Shown one piece after another: positions 36,585-45,390 of a stretch of 64,000 nucleotides of DNA. How positions within the stretch are numbered: position 1 is the first letter of the stretch; each line of letters starts with the position of its first letter. The stretch is from assembly GCF_004354985.1 (NCBI RefSeq), contig NZ_SMSK01000004.1, forward strand, positions 186,001 through 250,000. Direction: 5' to 3'. Position numbers and translations under genes: made by a program. Below the pieces are notes generated by a model. The model ran no database searches. It saw only the letters and a list, made by a program, of their open reading frames with translations, and was not told the DNA's origin. This DNA comes from Segetibacter sp. 3557_3. Its GTDB lineage: Bacteria > Bacteroidota > Bacteroidia > Chitinophagales > Chitinophagaceae.

Positions 36585-37598
36585 ATGAAGCTCAAGCTCC
36601 CAACACTCCTCATATGCTTTATATTCTTTTTTTATTTTATTCATATTGCCAATACGCTGCCCGACCTACTATCTGGTTACTTAAGGCCGCCATGGTTGCC
36701 CACCGACTTGCGTCGGGCATATTTAACGCTATCTGAAATTTTACTTGGCTTTCTTTTTTGCCTAAGTATTTATCTCATACTGTGCTATTTCTATCCTGGA
36801 AAAAAGCTACTGCAGATCATCCTTTTACTCCCTGTCGCTTTGGCTGTTTGCTTCTTTTTAAACTTCTTTACCGAGCAGTTTATTGAGCAGCAGGTGTATC
36901 GCTTAACCTTTTACTTTCCTAATCATTTGTTCTTCTTTTCTTCCTATACCTTGTTCGGTGCGATTTTTTATTTTATCCGGTATACTTATGACAAGGAAAT
37001 AAAAGAAAAAGATTTACTGATACAAACCCGCCAAACAGAATTGTCCTTTCTTCGATCGCAACTAAATCCACATTTTCTATTCAATGCATTGAACAATATA
37101 TACTCGCTGGTTTACCATCATTCGGATAAAGCCTTACCAGCAATTGCAGGATTATCAGAATTGCTCAGATATTCACTATACCATGCAAATGACCTCGTAT
37201 TGCTTAAGGATGAAATAACTTACATTAGTAAATTCATTGAGGTGCAACAGCTACGTTACACAGATCCTAAAAACATTTCATTCAGTGTAACAGGCGATAT
37301 TGCCAATGTATTTATCCCACCTTTGCTGTTTATTTCATTTATTGAAAATGCATTCAAACATGCAGCATTAACCAATACTGAAAATGCGATTTCGGTAGAA
37401 ATTGAGTGCAACCAAAACGAAGTAGTTTTCTCTTGTGTAAATACAATAGGCGACGATAAAAAGGGATCAAGCGGGGGAATTGGCTTAGAGAATATTAGAA
37501 AAAGGTTAATGCTGTTGTATCCTGATAAGCACCAACTCGAAATATGGAAATTAAACAACCAATTCTTCATCCGTTTATCAATTCATCATGGATTGTAA
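36585..37598 (+). CDS. LytS-type sensor histidine kinase
   Basis: A 337-residue membrane kinase with four N-terminal transmembrane segments (about 5-24, 48-69, 75-95 and 112-132), a short coiled linker, and the His_kinase (PF06580) domain. The phosphoacceptor is His163 in SQLNPHFLFNALNN. The ATPase part has SFIENAFKHA (N box) and GGIGLENIRKRL (G box). It phosphorylates the LytTR regulator encoded directly downstream. The genes overlap by 11 bases, so they are translationally coupled. The signal sensed is unknown. Confidence 0.92.
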   Translation: MKLKLPTLLICFIFFFYFIHIANTLPDLLSGYLRPPWLPTDLRRAYLTLSEILLGFLFCLSIYLILCYFYPGKKLLQIILLLPVALAVCFFLNFFTEQFIEQQVYRLTFYFPNHLFFFSSYTLFGAIFYFIRYTYDKEIKEKDLLIQTRQTELSFLRSQLNPHFLFNALNNIYSLVYHHSDKALPAIAGLSELLRYSLYHANDLVLLKDEITYISKFIEVQQLRYTDPKNISFSVTGDIANVFIPPLLFISFIENAFKHAALTNTENAISVEIECNQNEVVFSCVNTIGDDKKGSSGGIGLENIRKRLMLLYPDKHQLEIWKLNNQFFIRLSIHHGL

Positions 37599-38313
37599 AA
37601 TCAGGTGCCTGGTTGTTGACGATGAGCCCTGGGCGATGGAACTAATCTCCGATTACGTACTAAAAACACCTGAACTGGAACTTGTCTACAAAACCACTAG
37701 TCCTATACAAGCGTTATTAGTCGTGCAGCAAGGCGGTGTCGACCTGATCTTTGTAGACATACAAATGCCGGAACTGACAGGTATACAGTTAATGCAGGCT
37801 ATTTGGAACAATTGCAAAATCATCATTACAACTGCTTACACCGAATATGCGATAGATGGATTTGAATATGATGTGGTAGACTACCTGTTGAAGCCGGTAA
37901 CCTACGATCGATTTCTCACCGCTATTCAAAAGCTCCTGCGTATATCAGAAAATCGCCAAAGTGACGATGCGGTCCAAATGGGCTATATCTTAGTAAAAAC
38001 TGACAATAGATTACAAAAAGTGAAGTTTTCTTCTATTCGTTATATAGAAGGCTTACGCGATTATATTGCTATTCATACATGGGCAGGCAAAATGCTCACC
38101 TTAGAAAACCTAAAAAACATGGAAGCAATGTTGCCTGCAGACAAATTTTTGCGCATACACAAATCCTACATTGTTAGTATAGATAAGATCACTGCGGTAA
38201 GTAAAGGCAAAGTAGTCATAGACGACGTTTTCCTTCCTATTGGTGACACCTATAAAAAATCATTTATGAGTGGGTTTGTAGATTTACGAAGGCGGACAGA
38301 AGACGATAGCTGA
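37588..38313 (+). CDS. LytTR-family response regulator
   Basis: A 241-residue regulator. The receiver domain (about 5-120) has the acidic pair DDEP, the phospho-accepting Asp57 in FVDIQMPE, and the conserved Lys in DYLLKPV. A linker leads to a LytTR DNA-binding domain (about 138-235: LVKTDNRLQKVKFSSIRYIE...FLRIHKSYIVSIDKI). It is the cognate partner of the overlapping kinase gene. Targets are unknown; the divergent S41 peptidase gene is a candidate. Confidence 0.93.
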   Translation: MDCKIRCLVVDDEPWAMELISDYVLKTPELELVYKTTSPIQALLVVQQGGVDLIFVDIQMPELTGIQLMQAIWNNCKIIITTAYTEYAIDGFEYDVVDYLLKPVTYDRFLTAIQKLLRISENRQSDDAVQMGYILVKTDNRLQKVKFSSIRYIEGLRDYIAIHTWAGKMLTLENLKNMEAMLPADKFLRIHKSYIVSIDKITAVSKGKVVIDDVFLPIGDTYKKSFMSGFVDLRRRTEDDS

Positions 38314-38357
38314 TCGGAGCATTGTTCATTGTATTGTAAGGGAGTAGAAGTTGGTAA

Positions 38358-38418
38358 TTAGACGGAGCTGACGTTTTCCAATTGCCACAACCTTATAAAT
38401 ACTTAAACGTTAGCGGGT
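38358..38418 (+). repeat. Right half of a type-C attC-like site
   Basis: AGCTGACGTTTTCCAATTGCC followed by ACAACCTTATAAATAC and core GTTAGCGGGT (38409). It matches the right half of the sites at 27138 and 43760. The left half is absent. Confidence 0.8.
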
Positions 38419-38470
38419 ATTGAAGAAGCACCCCAACACCGACAACAAATCCCTAACAAGAATTATAGCG

Positions 38471-38693
38471 ATGGAAAGTAGCATTGAAAGGCCGAAATCA
38501 AATGGTCAGTGCGCAACCCCATTCGCTCAGACTTACTTTAACGGAACAAGAGTTGACCTGCATGTAGGTAGCCTAATTGAGGTTGGTTATAATTTTAACT
38601 ATGGACAAAGGAAAAATGCAAAATATATTTTCTTAACAGCAACATTGGATGCTGCAATTTGAGGTGCCGAACTCGCATTTGGCGTTCCGGTTC
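38471..38693 (+). pseudogene. arr: Truncated arr (rifampin ADP-ribosyltransferase) copy
   Basis: The first about 64 codons match the intact arr gene at 43946 closely (QTYFNGTRVDLHVGSLIEVGY...IFLTATLDAAI). Then a Trp codon has become TGA (TTTGAGG against TTTGGGG in the intact copy), the frame continues for about eight codons (GAELAFG), and homology stops at about 38683. Just beyond, a 156-bp MITE-like element begins. The cassette's upstream half-site matches that of the intact copy. The catalytic His of the HGT motif is Asn here (FNGT against FHGT), a further sign of decay. Confidence 0.85.
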
Positions 38694-38849
38694 AATGTCG
38701 TTTAGTTAAGTTGCTTGTCACTTGACTAGCTGAATAAAGCTCTGCAGTACAAGAGTGCGACCCACTAATAAATTGGGGGCACGGCGCAACGATGTTCGAT
38801 AGCAATTCAGGAGTTGGGTCCAAAAGAAATTTCTTAACTAAACGACATT
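38694..38849. mobile_element. MITE-like element, 17-bp terminal inverted repeats
   Basis: 156 bp bounded by AATGTCGTTTAGTTAAG and its exact reverse complement CTTAACTAAACGACATT. No coding capacity. It contains GTACAAGAGTGCGAC, which recurs in the element fragment at about 39432. It adjoins the broken arr copy. I see no clear target duplication. Confidence 0.75.
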
Positions 38850-39062
38850 GATTTCTGATTTTATGCTTTACTCCGTGGTCACATCTTTTAGTAGTTGAAC
38901 GTAAGTCATCTTCCGGTCCTGCCGCTAACAAACGCAAGAAATAGTCTTTTTCTGTCAAATTTTGGTCTGACGAAAATCTAGTTTTGATCAGGACTAACAC
39001 CTGAATGTCTAAAGCCAAAATAAAAAGTCTATTTTGCTTGTTTATCCTAATCAAATTATCGG

Positions 39063-39392
39063 GTGCTGTGCATTCGCAAATCGGGTAATCGGTTTTGGAT
39101 TACGATGAAAACCGGATGTTTAACCTGGGCGGCGTCTACGACGGTTTGTTTAGAAAATGGCACAAAACGCGATCTGCCAGACCGGGTACTGCGCGACAGG
39201 AACCACCCTTCGGTGATCATATGGCGTATTGGAAATGAATTACCCGAGCACAGAGATACCAGCGCGGCACGTATAGCCCGCGAGCTTGCCCGTATTATCC
39301 ACGATTTGGATACCACAAGGCTAATCACTAAAGGTAATAACGAACCCGGCCTTGGCAATAAGATTGTTGAATCGGGGATCAATCCCGTTTAG
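39063..39392 (+). pseudogene. Remnant of a glycoside hydrolase family 2 gene
   Basis: From about 39150 a frame reads KRDLPDRVLRDRNHPSVIIW followed by RIGNELPEH and IIHDLDTTRLITKGNNEPG. This is the acid/base region of a GH2 (beta-galactosidase/glucuronidase) TIM barrel with the catalytic Glu in GNE. The preceding FRKWHK lies in another frame. Neither end of a GH2 gene is present, and the fragment stops at a solo MITE-like end. It is not a piece of the intact GH2 downstream (different sequence), so it is an independent relic. Confidence 0.75.
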
Positions 39393-39423
39393 TTATGCTT
39401 ATCACATACCGAAAAGGTGCGTA

Positions 39424-39511
39424 TTGAGTCAACAGTACAAGAGTGCGACGCAAGGATGGTAGGCCAGTATACCGGTGTTTGGTCCAAAAAATTGCTTAAC
39501 TAAACGACATT
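39424..39511. mobile_element. One-ended fragment of the MITE-like element
   Basis: Shares CAGTACAAGAGTGCGAC and the right end GGTCCAAAA...CTTAACTAAACGACATT with the complete element at 38694-38849. The left terminal repeat is missing. Confidence 0.65.
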
Positions 39512-39588
39512 AAATCGGGGCTGTTGACCTGTTAGGCTACAATTACCCTAACGATAGATTGCCCACATAAAAAAAAACGTAATCGAGC

Positions 39589-42500
39589 ATGAAAAAAATA
39601 GTTGGTTTATTTATCACTCTGGCAAGTCTTACAAGCTCAGCACAGCAATCGAAATTTGCAAACATTTATTCGTTCATCGAAAATACCGAGGTATTTGAAG
39701 TCAACCAGACTGAAGGTCACACGGTTTGTATTCCCTTTGAATCGGTTGGTGAAGCATTAAACCTTCGGGAATCGAAGTCAGGTAACGTGCTTTCGTTAAA
39801 TGGAAAGTGGAAATTTCACTTTGCCAATACTCCGGAAGGTACACCCAACAACTTTTTTACATCGAATTTTAATGATCAGAAATGGTCTGAAATTACGGTT
39901 CCCTCCAATTGGGAAATGCAGGGTTTCGGCGATGCTTTTTTTCGAAATGTTGCACATCCGTTTCGCTCCAATCCGCCCCTTGTGCCTCGCGAATACAACC
40001 CCACTGGCTCGTATCGAAAAACATTTAACCTACCGGCTAATTGGAAAAGCAAACGCGTTTTTTTGCGCATGGAAAAAACTGCTTCGGCATCGTTTGTCTG
40101 GATCAACGGACAGGAAGTTGGCTACAACGAAGGTGCGCAGGAGCCTGCTGAATATGATGTTACCAGTTTCCTGAAACCAGGAAAAAATACCATTGCCGTA
40201 AACGTAATTAAATATTCAGATGGTGTGTATCTCGAGAGCCAGGACTATTGGCGCCTGGCTGGTATTTTCGATGATGTTTGGCTGTATGCAAAATCGGATG
40301 TTCATATCTTCGACTGGCAGGCCACTACCGACCTGGACAAAAACTATGAAAACGCGAAATTAAATGTGCAGATTACGGTGAATAATCAATCGAAAACCGC
40401 TAAACAGAACTACAAAGTTCGGGCTTCGCTGTTTAGTTCAGACAATGCGTTGGTTAAGAATTTTATTTCTGATGCAGTTCAAATTAAGGCTGATAACAAG
40501 CAAATCATTAATATTTCATCAGATGTATTAAATCCTAAAAAGTGGACCGCTGAAACGCCGAATCTTTACCGGTTAACGTTGGAATTAATCAACAAGGAAG
40601 GTAAAACTGAAGAGGTAATCGCCGGTCGCATTGGCTTTAAAGAAACTGAAATTCGTCATCAGGTTTTCTATCTGAATGGAAAAGCCATAAAACTCAACGG
40701 CATCAATACGCACATGCAACATCCCGATTTAGGGCACACCATGGACGAAGCAACCATCCGGAAAGACCTTGAAATACTTAAACAATATAATATAAACTGT
40801 ATACGCATATCCCACTATCCGCCGGTACCACGCTATTTGGAATTGGCGGACGAGTATGGGTTTTATATTATCGATGAAACCGGTGATGAAGCTCATGCAA
40901 CTGAATATTTGTCCAACAGGGATGAGTGGGAGGCCATGTATCGTGAACGTGTTCGGAGAATGGTGCTTCGCGATCGTAATCATGCGAGCATTTTGTTTTG
41001 GAGCGCCGGAAACGAAAGTGGCGAAGGAAAAAATATTTGTGCAGTGATTGAAGAGGGAAGGAAATACGATACTACCCGCTCCTGGATGTATGGTGGAAAT
41101 GCTTTTGCGCAGCGTTGCGAAGAGATTATCGGCCCACGTTACCCAACCCCTTTTGACCTCAAAAACCAGGTAGCGCTGGTTCCTGAAAGTGTTGACAGTC
41201 GTCCATCATTCCTGGACGAATACCTTTCGGTGGCCGGAAATGCCGGTGGAGGACTGGACGAATATTGGGATGTGATTTACCAGTATCCACGCATCATGGG
41301 CGGAGCTATCTGGGATTTCGTGAGTCCGGGATTGCGCGAGCCGGTTCGCAAATTGGCAGACTCTTCACCAAACAATGTAGCAACTTACATCATGGGACGC
41401 GCCAAACTGGTGGCCGGCCACGATGGAAAAGGTATTGATCTGAATGGTCACGATCAGTGGGTGGAAGTTTATCAGGATAGAAATATCGAAATGTCCGGTA
41501 ATGAACTAGCGGTTTCATTTTGGGTATTTCCACGCGATTTAATGAAAATGGGTGGCACACTGCTCACGAAAGGCAACAATCAATTTGGTTTGCAGCAGGT
41601 AGGTGACAGCTCGCTGGATTTCTATATTTATACTAATAGAAAAACAGTTGTCCGTGGTGCATTACCTCAAAATTGGACACAGAACTGGCACCATGTGGCA
41701 GGCATCTACGACGGGAAGTCGATATCAATATATATAGATAGCAAAAAGGTGGCTGAATCTCCTGTCACCGGGAAGATTACGAATTTCCCTTTTCCCATTA
41801 ACGTAGGCAAGAATGTCGAGACACATGGGCAGCACACCTCGGTTTATTTGTGCGATGCCATTATCGACCAGGTGGGTATTTTCCCAAAATCGATTCAAGT
41901 CAATGACTTATTTGCAGCAAAACCAGACTTAAAAAGTCGTGCAGCTTTGTGGCTCGATTTTGAACAGGAGCAAAAACAAGGCGAGTTTTTCAGCTATGGA
42001 ATTGGCGCACGTACCTATGGAAGTATTTCGCCCGATCGGGTTCCGGAGCCGGAAATGTACCAGATGAAAAAGTCGGCTCAGCCCGTTTCTGTAAAGTGGA
42101 GCGATTCCGAAAAAATGGAAATTGAAGTGCAGAACCGAAACTTTTTTACCAATACGAATGCCTTTGAAGCACGTTGGAACCTGGAGGAAAACGGGATAAC
42201 GATAGCTTCCGGAAAGTTGGAAGTCGATGTTGAACCGGAAGCAAAAAAAACCTACGTTCTTCCTATTCAAAAGCCTCAGCTAAAAGCTGGTGCAACCTAT
42301 TTGGCCACGATTAGTTTTCATTCGAAAGAAGCGACACAATTGGTGCCGAAGGGTTTTGAACTGTGTTGGGATCAATTGGAATTGCCATGGATTGTACCTG
42401 CCGGGGAAAAATTGGTACAGCCTCAGACCAATCCTTTAAAAGTGACAGACAGTGAGCAACAGTTGGTTGTATCCGGAGTAAATTTCGATTATGCGTTTAA

Positions 42501-43353
42501 TAAAGCCGATGGACAATTGTACTCCATGAAATACATGGGTACAGAATTGCTAAAACAGGGAGCGCAGCTAAATGTTTGGCGTGCCCCTCTGGCGAACGAA
42601 CAGGATGACTGGACCTTTCCTTCGGTAAACGTATTTCCTACAAGTCAGGGCTACGGAAGGATGGTTGCCGCTGCATGGTATTCCATCGGTATGGATAAAA
42701 TGAAGTCAAAAGTTGAAACATTTCGGGTTGAAAATAAGGCTGGAAATACAATTGTCAGTATTCGTCAAATTGCTCTTTTTGGAAATTCAAACAGCGCCGG
42801 CTTTGAAAATGAGATGATTTATACCATTTCGCCTGACGGTGAAATTAGTTTGCAGCACACTATCAATCCGAATGGAAAGATGCCCATGTCGTTGCCACGT
42901 ATCGGAACAAAATGGGTTTTCAATGACCAAATGCAAAATGTAGAATGGTTTGGCCGTGGGCCGCAGGAGAATTATCCAGACCGCAAAACCGGCTATCGGA
43001 TCGGGCATTATCAGTCGACAGTCGATGCGATGTTTGTACCGTATTTGCTGCCTCAGGATTGTGGCTTGCGCACCGACAACCGTTATGTACGACTGACAAA
43101 TGCTACAGGAGTTGGAATGGAGTTTTCGGCAACTGAACCCTTTAATTTCAATTGCTATAATTACAGCACTGAAAATCTGTCAAAGGCAAAATACACCTAT
43201 CAGCTCATCAAATCGGATGGTGTAACATTCAATTTCGATTACCAAACTACAGGGGTAGGATGTACGGCAATTGGGGTGCTTGATAAATATCAAACTCTTC
43301 CCCAAACTATAAAGTTTACAAGTTCGATAAAACCTTTTAAAATCAATAAGTAA
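39589..43353 (+). CDS. GH2 beta-galactosidase-like enzyme with LamG insert
   Basis: A 1254-residue exported enzyme; signal peptide 1-19 (MKKIVGLFITLASLTSSAQ). The order is: GH2 sugar-binding domain (about 60-235), Ig-like domain (to about 355), and a TIM barrel (about 360-600) with the acid/base Glu476 in WSAGNESGEG and the nucleophile Glu544 in SFLDEYLS. A LamG/concanavalin-like domain (about 614-770, SFWVFPRD...WHHVAGIYDGKSISIYID) is inserted before the beta-galactosidase small-chain region (about 930-1250). It probably acts on plant or algal galactosides in the periplasm. The length exceeds plain LacZ because of the insert. It is flanked by the two arr copies, not by SusC/D genes. Confidence 0.92.
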   Translation: MKKIVGLFITLASLTSSAQQSKFANIYSFIENTEVFEVNQTEGHTVCIPFESVGEALNLRESKSGNVLSLNGKWKFHFANTPEGTPNNFFTSNFNDQKWSEITVPSNWEMQGFGDAFFRNVAHPFRSNPPLVPREYNPTGSYRKTFNLPANWKSKRVFLRMEKTASASFVWINGQEVGYNEGAQEPAEYDVTSFLKPGKNTIAVNVIKYSDGVYLESQDYWRLAGIFDDVWLYAKSDVHIFDWQATTDLDKNYENAKLNVQITVNNQSKTAKQNYKVRASLFSSDNALVKNFISDAVQIKADNKQIINISSDVLNPKKWTAETPNLYRLTLELINKEGKTEEVIAGRIGFKETEIRHQVFYLNGKAIKLNGINTHMQHPDLGHTMDEATIRKDLEILKQYNINCIRISHYPPVPRYLELADEYGFYIIDETGDEAHATEYLSNRDEWEAMYRERVRRMVLRDRNHASILFWSAGNESGEGKNICAVIEEGRKYDTTRSWMYGGNAFAQRCEEIIGPRYPTPFDLKNQVALVPESVDSRPSFLDEYLSVAGNAGGGLDEYWDVIYQYPRIMGGAIWDFVSPGLREPVRKLADSSPNNVATYIMGRAKLVAGHDGKGIDLNGHDQWVEVYQDRNIEMSGNELAVSFWVFPRDLMKMGGTLLTKGNNQFGLQQVGDSSLDFYIYTNRKTVVRGALPQNWTQNWHHVAGIYDGKSISIYIDSKKVAESPVTGKITNFPFPINVGKNVETHGQHTSVYLCDAIIDQVGIFPKSIQVNDLFAAKPDLKSRAALWLDFEQEQKQGEFFSYGIGARTYGSISPDRVPEPEMYQMKKSAQPVSVKWSDSEKMEIEVQNRNFFTNTNAFEARWNLEENGITIASGKLEVDVEPEAKKTYVLPIQKPQLKAGATYLATISFHSKEATQLVPKGFELCWDQLELPWIVPAGEKLVQPQTNPLKVTDSEQQLVVSGVNFDYAFNKADGQLYSMKYMGTELLKQGAQLNVWRAPLANEQDDWTFPSVNVFPTSQGYGRMVAAAWYSIGMDKMKSKVETFRVENKAGNTIVSIRQIALFGNSNSAGFENEMIYTISPDGEISLQHTINPNGKMPMSLPRIGTKWVFNDQMQNVEWFGRGPQENYPDRKTGYRIGHYQSTVDAMFVPYLLPQDCGLRTDNRYVRLTNATGVGMEFSATEPFNFNCYNYSTENLSKAKYTYQLIKSDGVTFNFDYQTTGVGCTAIGVLDKYQTLPQTIKFTSSIKPFKINK

Positions 43354-43759
43354 GCCTTATAATTTTTAAAGACTGAAGTATCAGTAATGTAAAAACTCAG
43401 TATAGAAGTAAAGCCAATAAACTTGTTGGTGTTAGGATTGCTACCCGGACTACTTTTCAGGTTCTCGCCGTGTTTTCGTGTTTAATCCTGGGTAAAGGGC
43501 AGGGACATGGCGCACCAATGAAGTAATGTACTATCATCACGCCGAGCCTATGGCCTAAACACAAAGTCCCGAACCAGACACGGCTGAGACTAATGAGCCC
43601 AGTCTTAAGCATTACATTTACCACATTGGTTTAGAGGTAAGCAGAAATCGTATCGTTAATAGAACTGCTGAGCATTGGGAGGCTATCTGGAGTGCCCATC
43701 GACGTGCCGGCCAGAAAGCAAACAGCGAATTGAAATAGGCACACTATGCTTGAGCGATT
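43354..43759. other. Gene-free stretch between GH2 and arr cassette
   Basis: About 400 bases without a credible gene. A segment at about 43560-43700 (ending in GCCGGCCAGAAAGCAAAC) looks like degraded coding DNA but is unreadable. The stretch ends at a type-C attC-like site. Confidence 0.4.
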
Positions 43760-43893
43760 ATTGATAATGTGTTTATAAAATTGTGCCTGGAGGTTAAGCG
43801 TTCAATTATAAATCCCTGTTTTACTTTCGTTATTAATTGGTGCTGACGTTTTCCAATTGCCACAACCTTATAAACACTTTACCGTTCGCGGGC
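43760..43893 (+). repeat. attC-like site upstream of intact arr (type C)
   Basis: About 134 bp. Left core eroded (GATAATG), arms TGTTTATAAAATTGTGCC and GCCACAACCTTATAAACA, closing core GTTCGCGGGC at 43884. Its right half is nearly identical to 38358-38418. Confidence 0.82.
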
Positions 43894-43945
43894 ATTGAAG
43901 AAATACCCCAACACCGACAACAAATTCCTAATAAGAATTATAGCT

Positions 43946-44392
43946 ATGGAAAGTAACATTGAAAGCCCGAAATCAAATGGTCAGCGTGCAACCCCATTCG
44001 CTCAGACTTACTTTCACGGTACAAGAGTTGACCTGAAGGTGGGTAGCCTAATCGAGGTTGGTTTTAATTCCAACTATGGACAAAGGAAAAATGCAAAGTA
44101 TATTTTTTTAACAGCAACACTGGATGCTGCAATTTGGGGTGCCGAACTCGCATTTGGCGAAGGCCGTGAAAGAATTTATGTTGTAGAGCCAACAGGGCCA
44201 CTTGAAGATGACCCTGACTTAACAGATAAAAAATTTCCAGGTAATCCGACGAAATCGTACCGTTCAACCCATCCATTCAAGGTCGTTGCAGAAGTCATTA
44301 ATTGGCAAGGGCATCCTATTGAACAAGTTCAGGTTATGAAAGACCACCTCAAACACCTTAACGAACAAGGTATCACTTCGTTAAACGATTAG
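43946..44392 (+). CDS. arr: NAD+-dependent rifampin ADP-ribosyltransferase
   Basis: A 148-residue Arr from ATG 43946 (MESNIESPKSNGQ); an in-frame ATG at 43895 falls directly after the site core and adds 17 unlikely residues. Arr features: FHGTRVDLKVGSLIEVGF with the active-site His, IFLTATLDAAIWGAELAFGEGRERIYVVEPTG, EDDPDLTDKKFPGNPTKSYR, and WQGH near the end. The enzyme inactivates rifamycins by ADP-ribosylation. Elsewhere arr-2/arr-3 are classic integron cassettes. Here too the gene sits between two attC-like sites. Whether it confers resistance in this host is untested. Confidence 0.93.
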   Translation: MESNIESPKSNGQRATPFAQTYFHGTRVDLKVGSLIEVGFNSNYGQRKNAKYIFLTATLDAAIWGAELAFGEGRERIYVVEPTGPLEDDPDLTDKKFPGNPTKSYRSTHPFKVVAEVINWQGHPIEQVQVMKDHLKHLNEQGITSLND

Positions 44393-44476
44393 GTTCTGAT
44401 CATCAAGGGTGAGGGTTATCAACACAAGAAGACTGCTGTGAACACATAGGCAATCAGCGACAGAAGCGAACAACAA

Positions 44477-44607
44477 CCGCTAACAGCGTGTTTATAAATG
44501 GTGGTTGGACGTTAAGCATCTTTCCATCGCTATTTTGGCGTTGTGTTTACGTAAGAATTAATTCTTAGAATTCCTACATCTTCATTATGACTTGAACGTT
44601 GTGCGTC
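44477..44607 (+). repeat. attC-like site downstream of arr (type C)
   Basis: 131 bp. Core AACCGCTAAC, arms GTGTTTATAAATGGTGG and CTACATCTTCATTATGAC (weak pairing), closing core GTTGTGCGTC at 44598. The left core matches the GTTAGCGGGT of the broken arr copy better than the GTTCGCGGGC before this gene. Confidence 0.8.
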
Positions 44608-44619
44608 ACTTTACACAGC

Positions 44620-45230
44620 ACCCTTTATGCTGAATGTATCCGAGAACAAATTGCCACATTGCGACGCGTTGTTGCAACATTCTTTAGCTCTGGGTATGCA
44701 GAAGAGGACATACTCAAAATGACCCGGCCAGATGTGTGCCGAATTACTGCTTACGAACGTGAGACACTAGCCTCGAAAGCATTCCATATCTGGACGATAA
44801 GTATTTAGAGTGTCAAAGGAAGAACCTATTCGACACAATGGTCCATGGTGCTTTGGAAGACTTTTGACATATTACCAATTACGAATAGCCTGACTTAGCC
44901 TTTCTGGACCCTGTTGACAAGTATTATCGCCGACTGAAAGTTGCTGCGTTGATTAAGCAAAGTGACCCAATAGAGATTTCAACTGCTTAGTTGGTTGCTG
45001 TTTGTGACTTTGGTTTCGTGTTTGGCCAACTGTTTAAACAGATAGATGATTTCGGTTGGTTGTATCCGGATCTTTATTTCACTAGATCATTGTTCATCAT
45101 TAAAGTGGATTGGCGTTACAGTTTTGATTGGGCTTGAAGAAGTTTAGCGTATAAGGATGTGGACGATGGTTTCGAGGCAAAATTCATGTTCCTGTAAAAA
45201 AGCACAGCAAATCGAGTGACAAAACGCGAA
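44620..45230 (+). pseudogene. Decayed cassette gene of unknown family
   Basis: No intact frame, but protein-like stretches continue through several stops and a frameshift. One is YAEEDILKMTRPDVCRITAY, followed in a second frame by YLDDKYLECQRKNLFDTMV (after 44790), then DPVDKYYRRLKVAALIKQSD, and then FVFGQLFKQIDDFGWLYPDL and VDWRYSFDW. These fit one soluble protein of about 190 residues. Family not recognised. It follows the arr cassette's site directly, so it was the next cassette. Confidence 0.6.
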
Positions 45231-45390
45231 CGCACAAGATGCTATTTGTTAATCCGGCTTAAGAATAAGAGTTAGTAAATAAGTACTATAAATCTTTATA
45301 AATAATTTAAGCTAACGTAATACGGCCTTCCGCTACTTTGAAATATCCTTCCGTTGTGCGCACTTTAGTTTAAACAACTACTTTTTGATC

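Noticed and set aside
38692-39054. 120-codon minus-strand frame across the MITE-like element.
   Set aside because: It spans the element and flanking debris with no recognisable protein features.
39063-39392. Calling a complete small gene at 39063-39392.
   Set aside because: It is a fragment of a GH2 catalytic domain with the upstream part in another frame.
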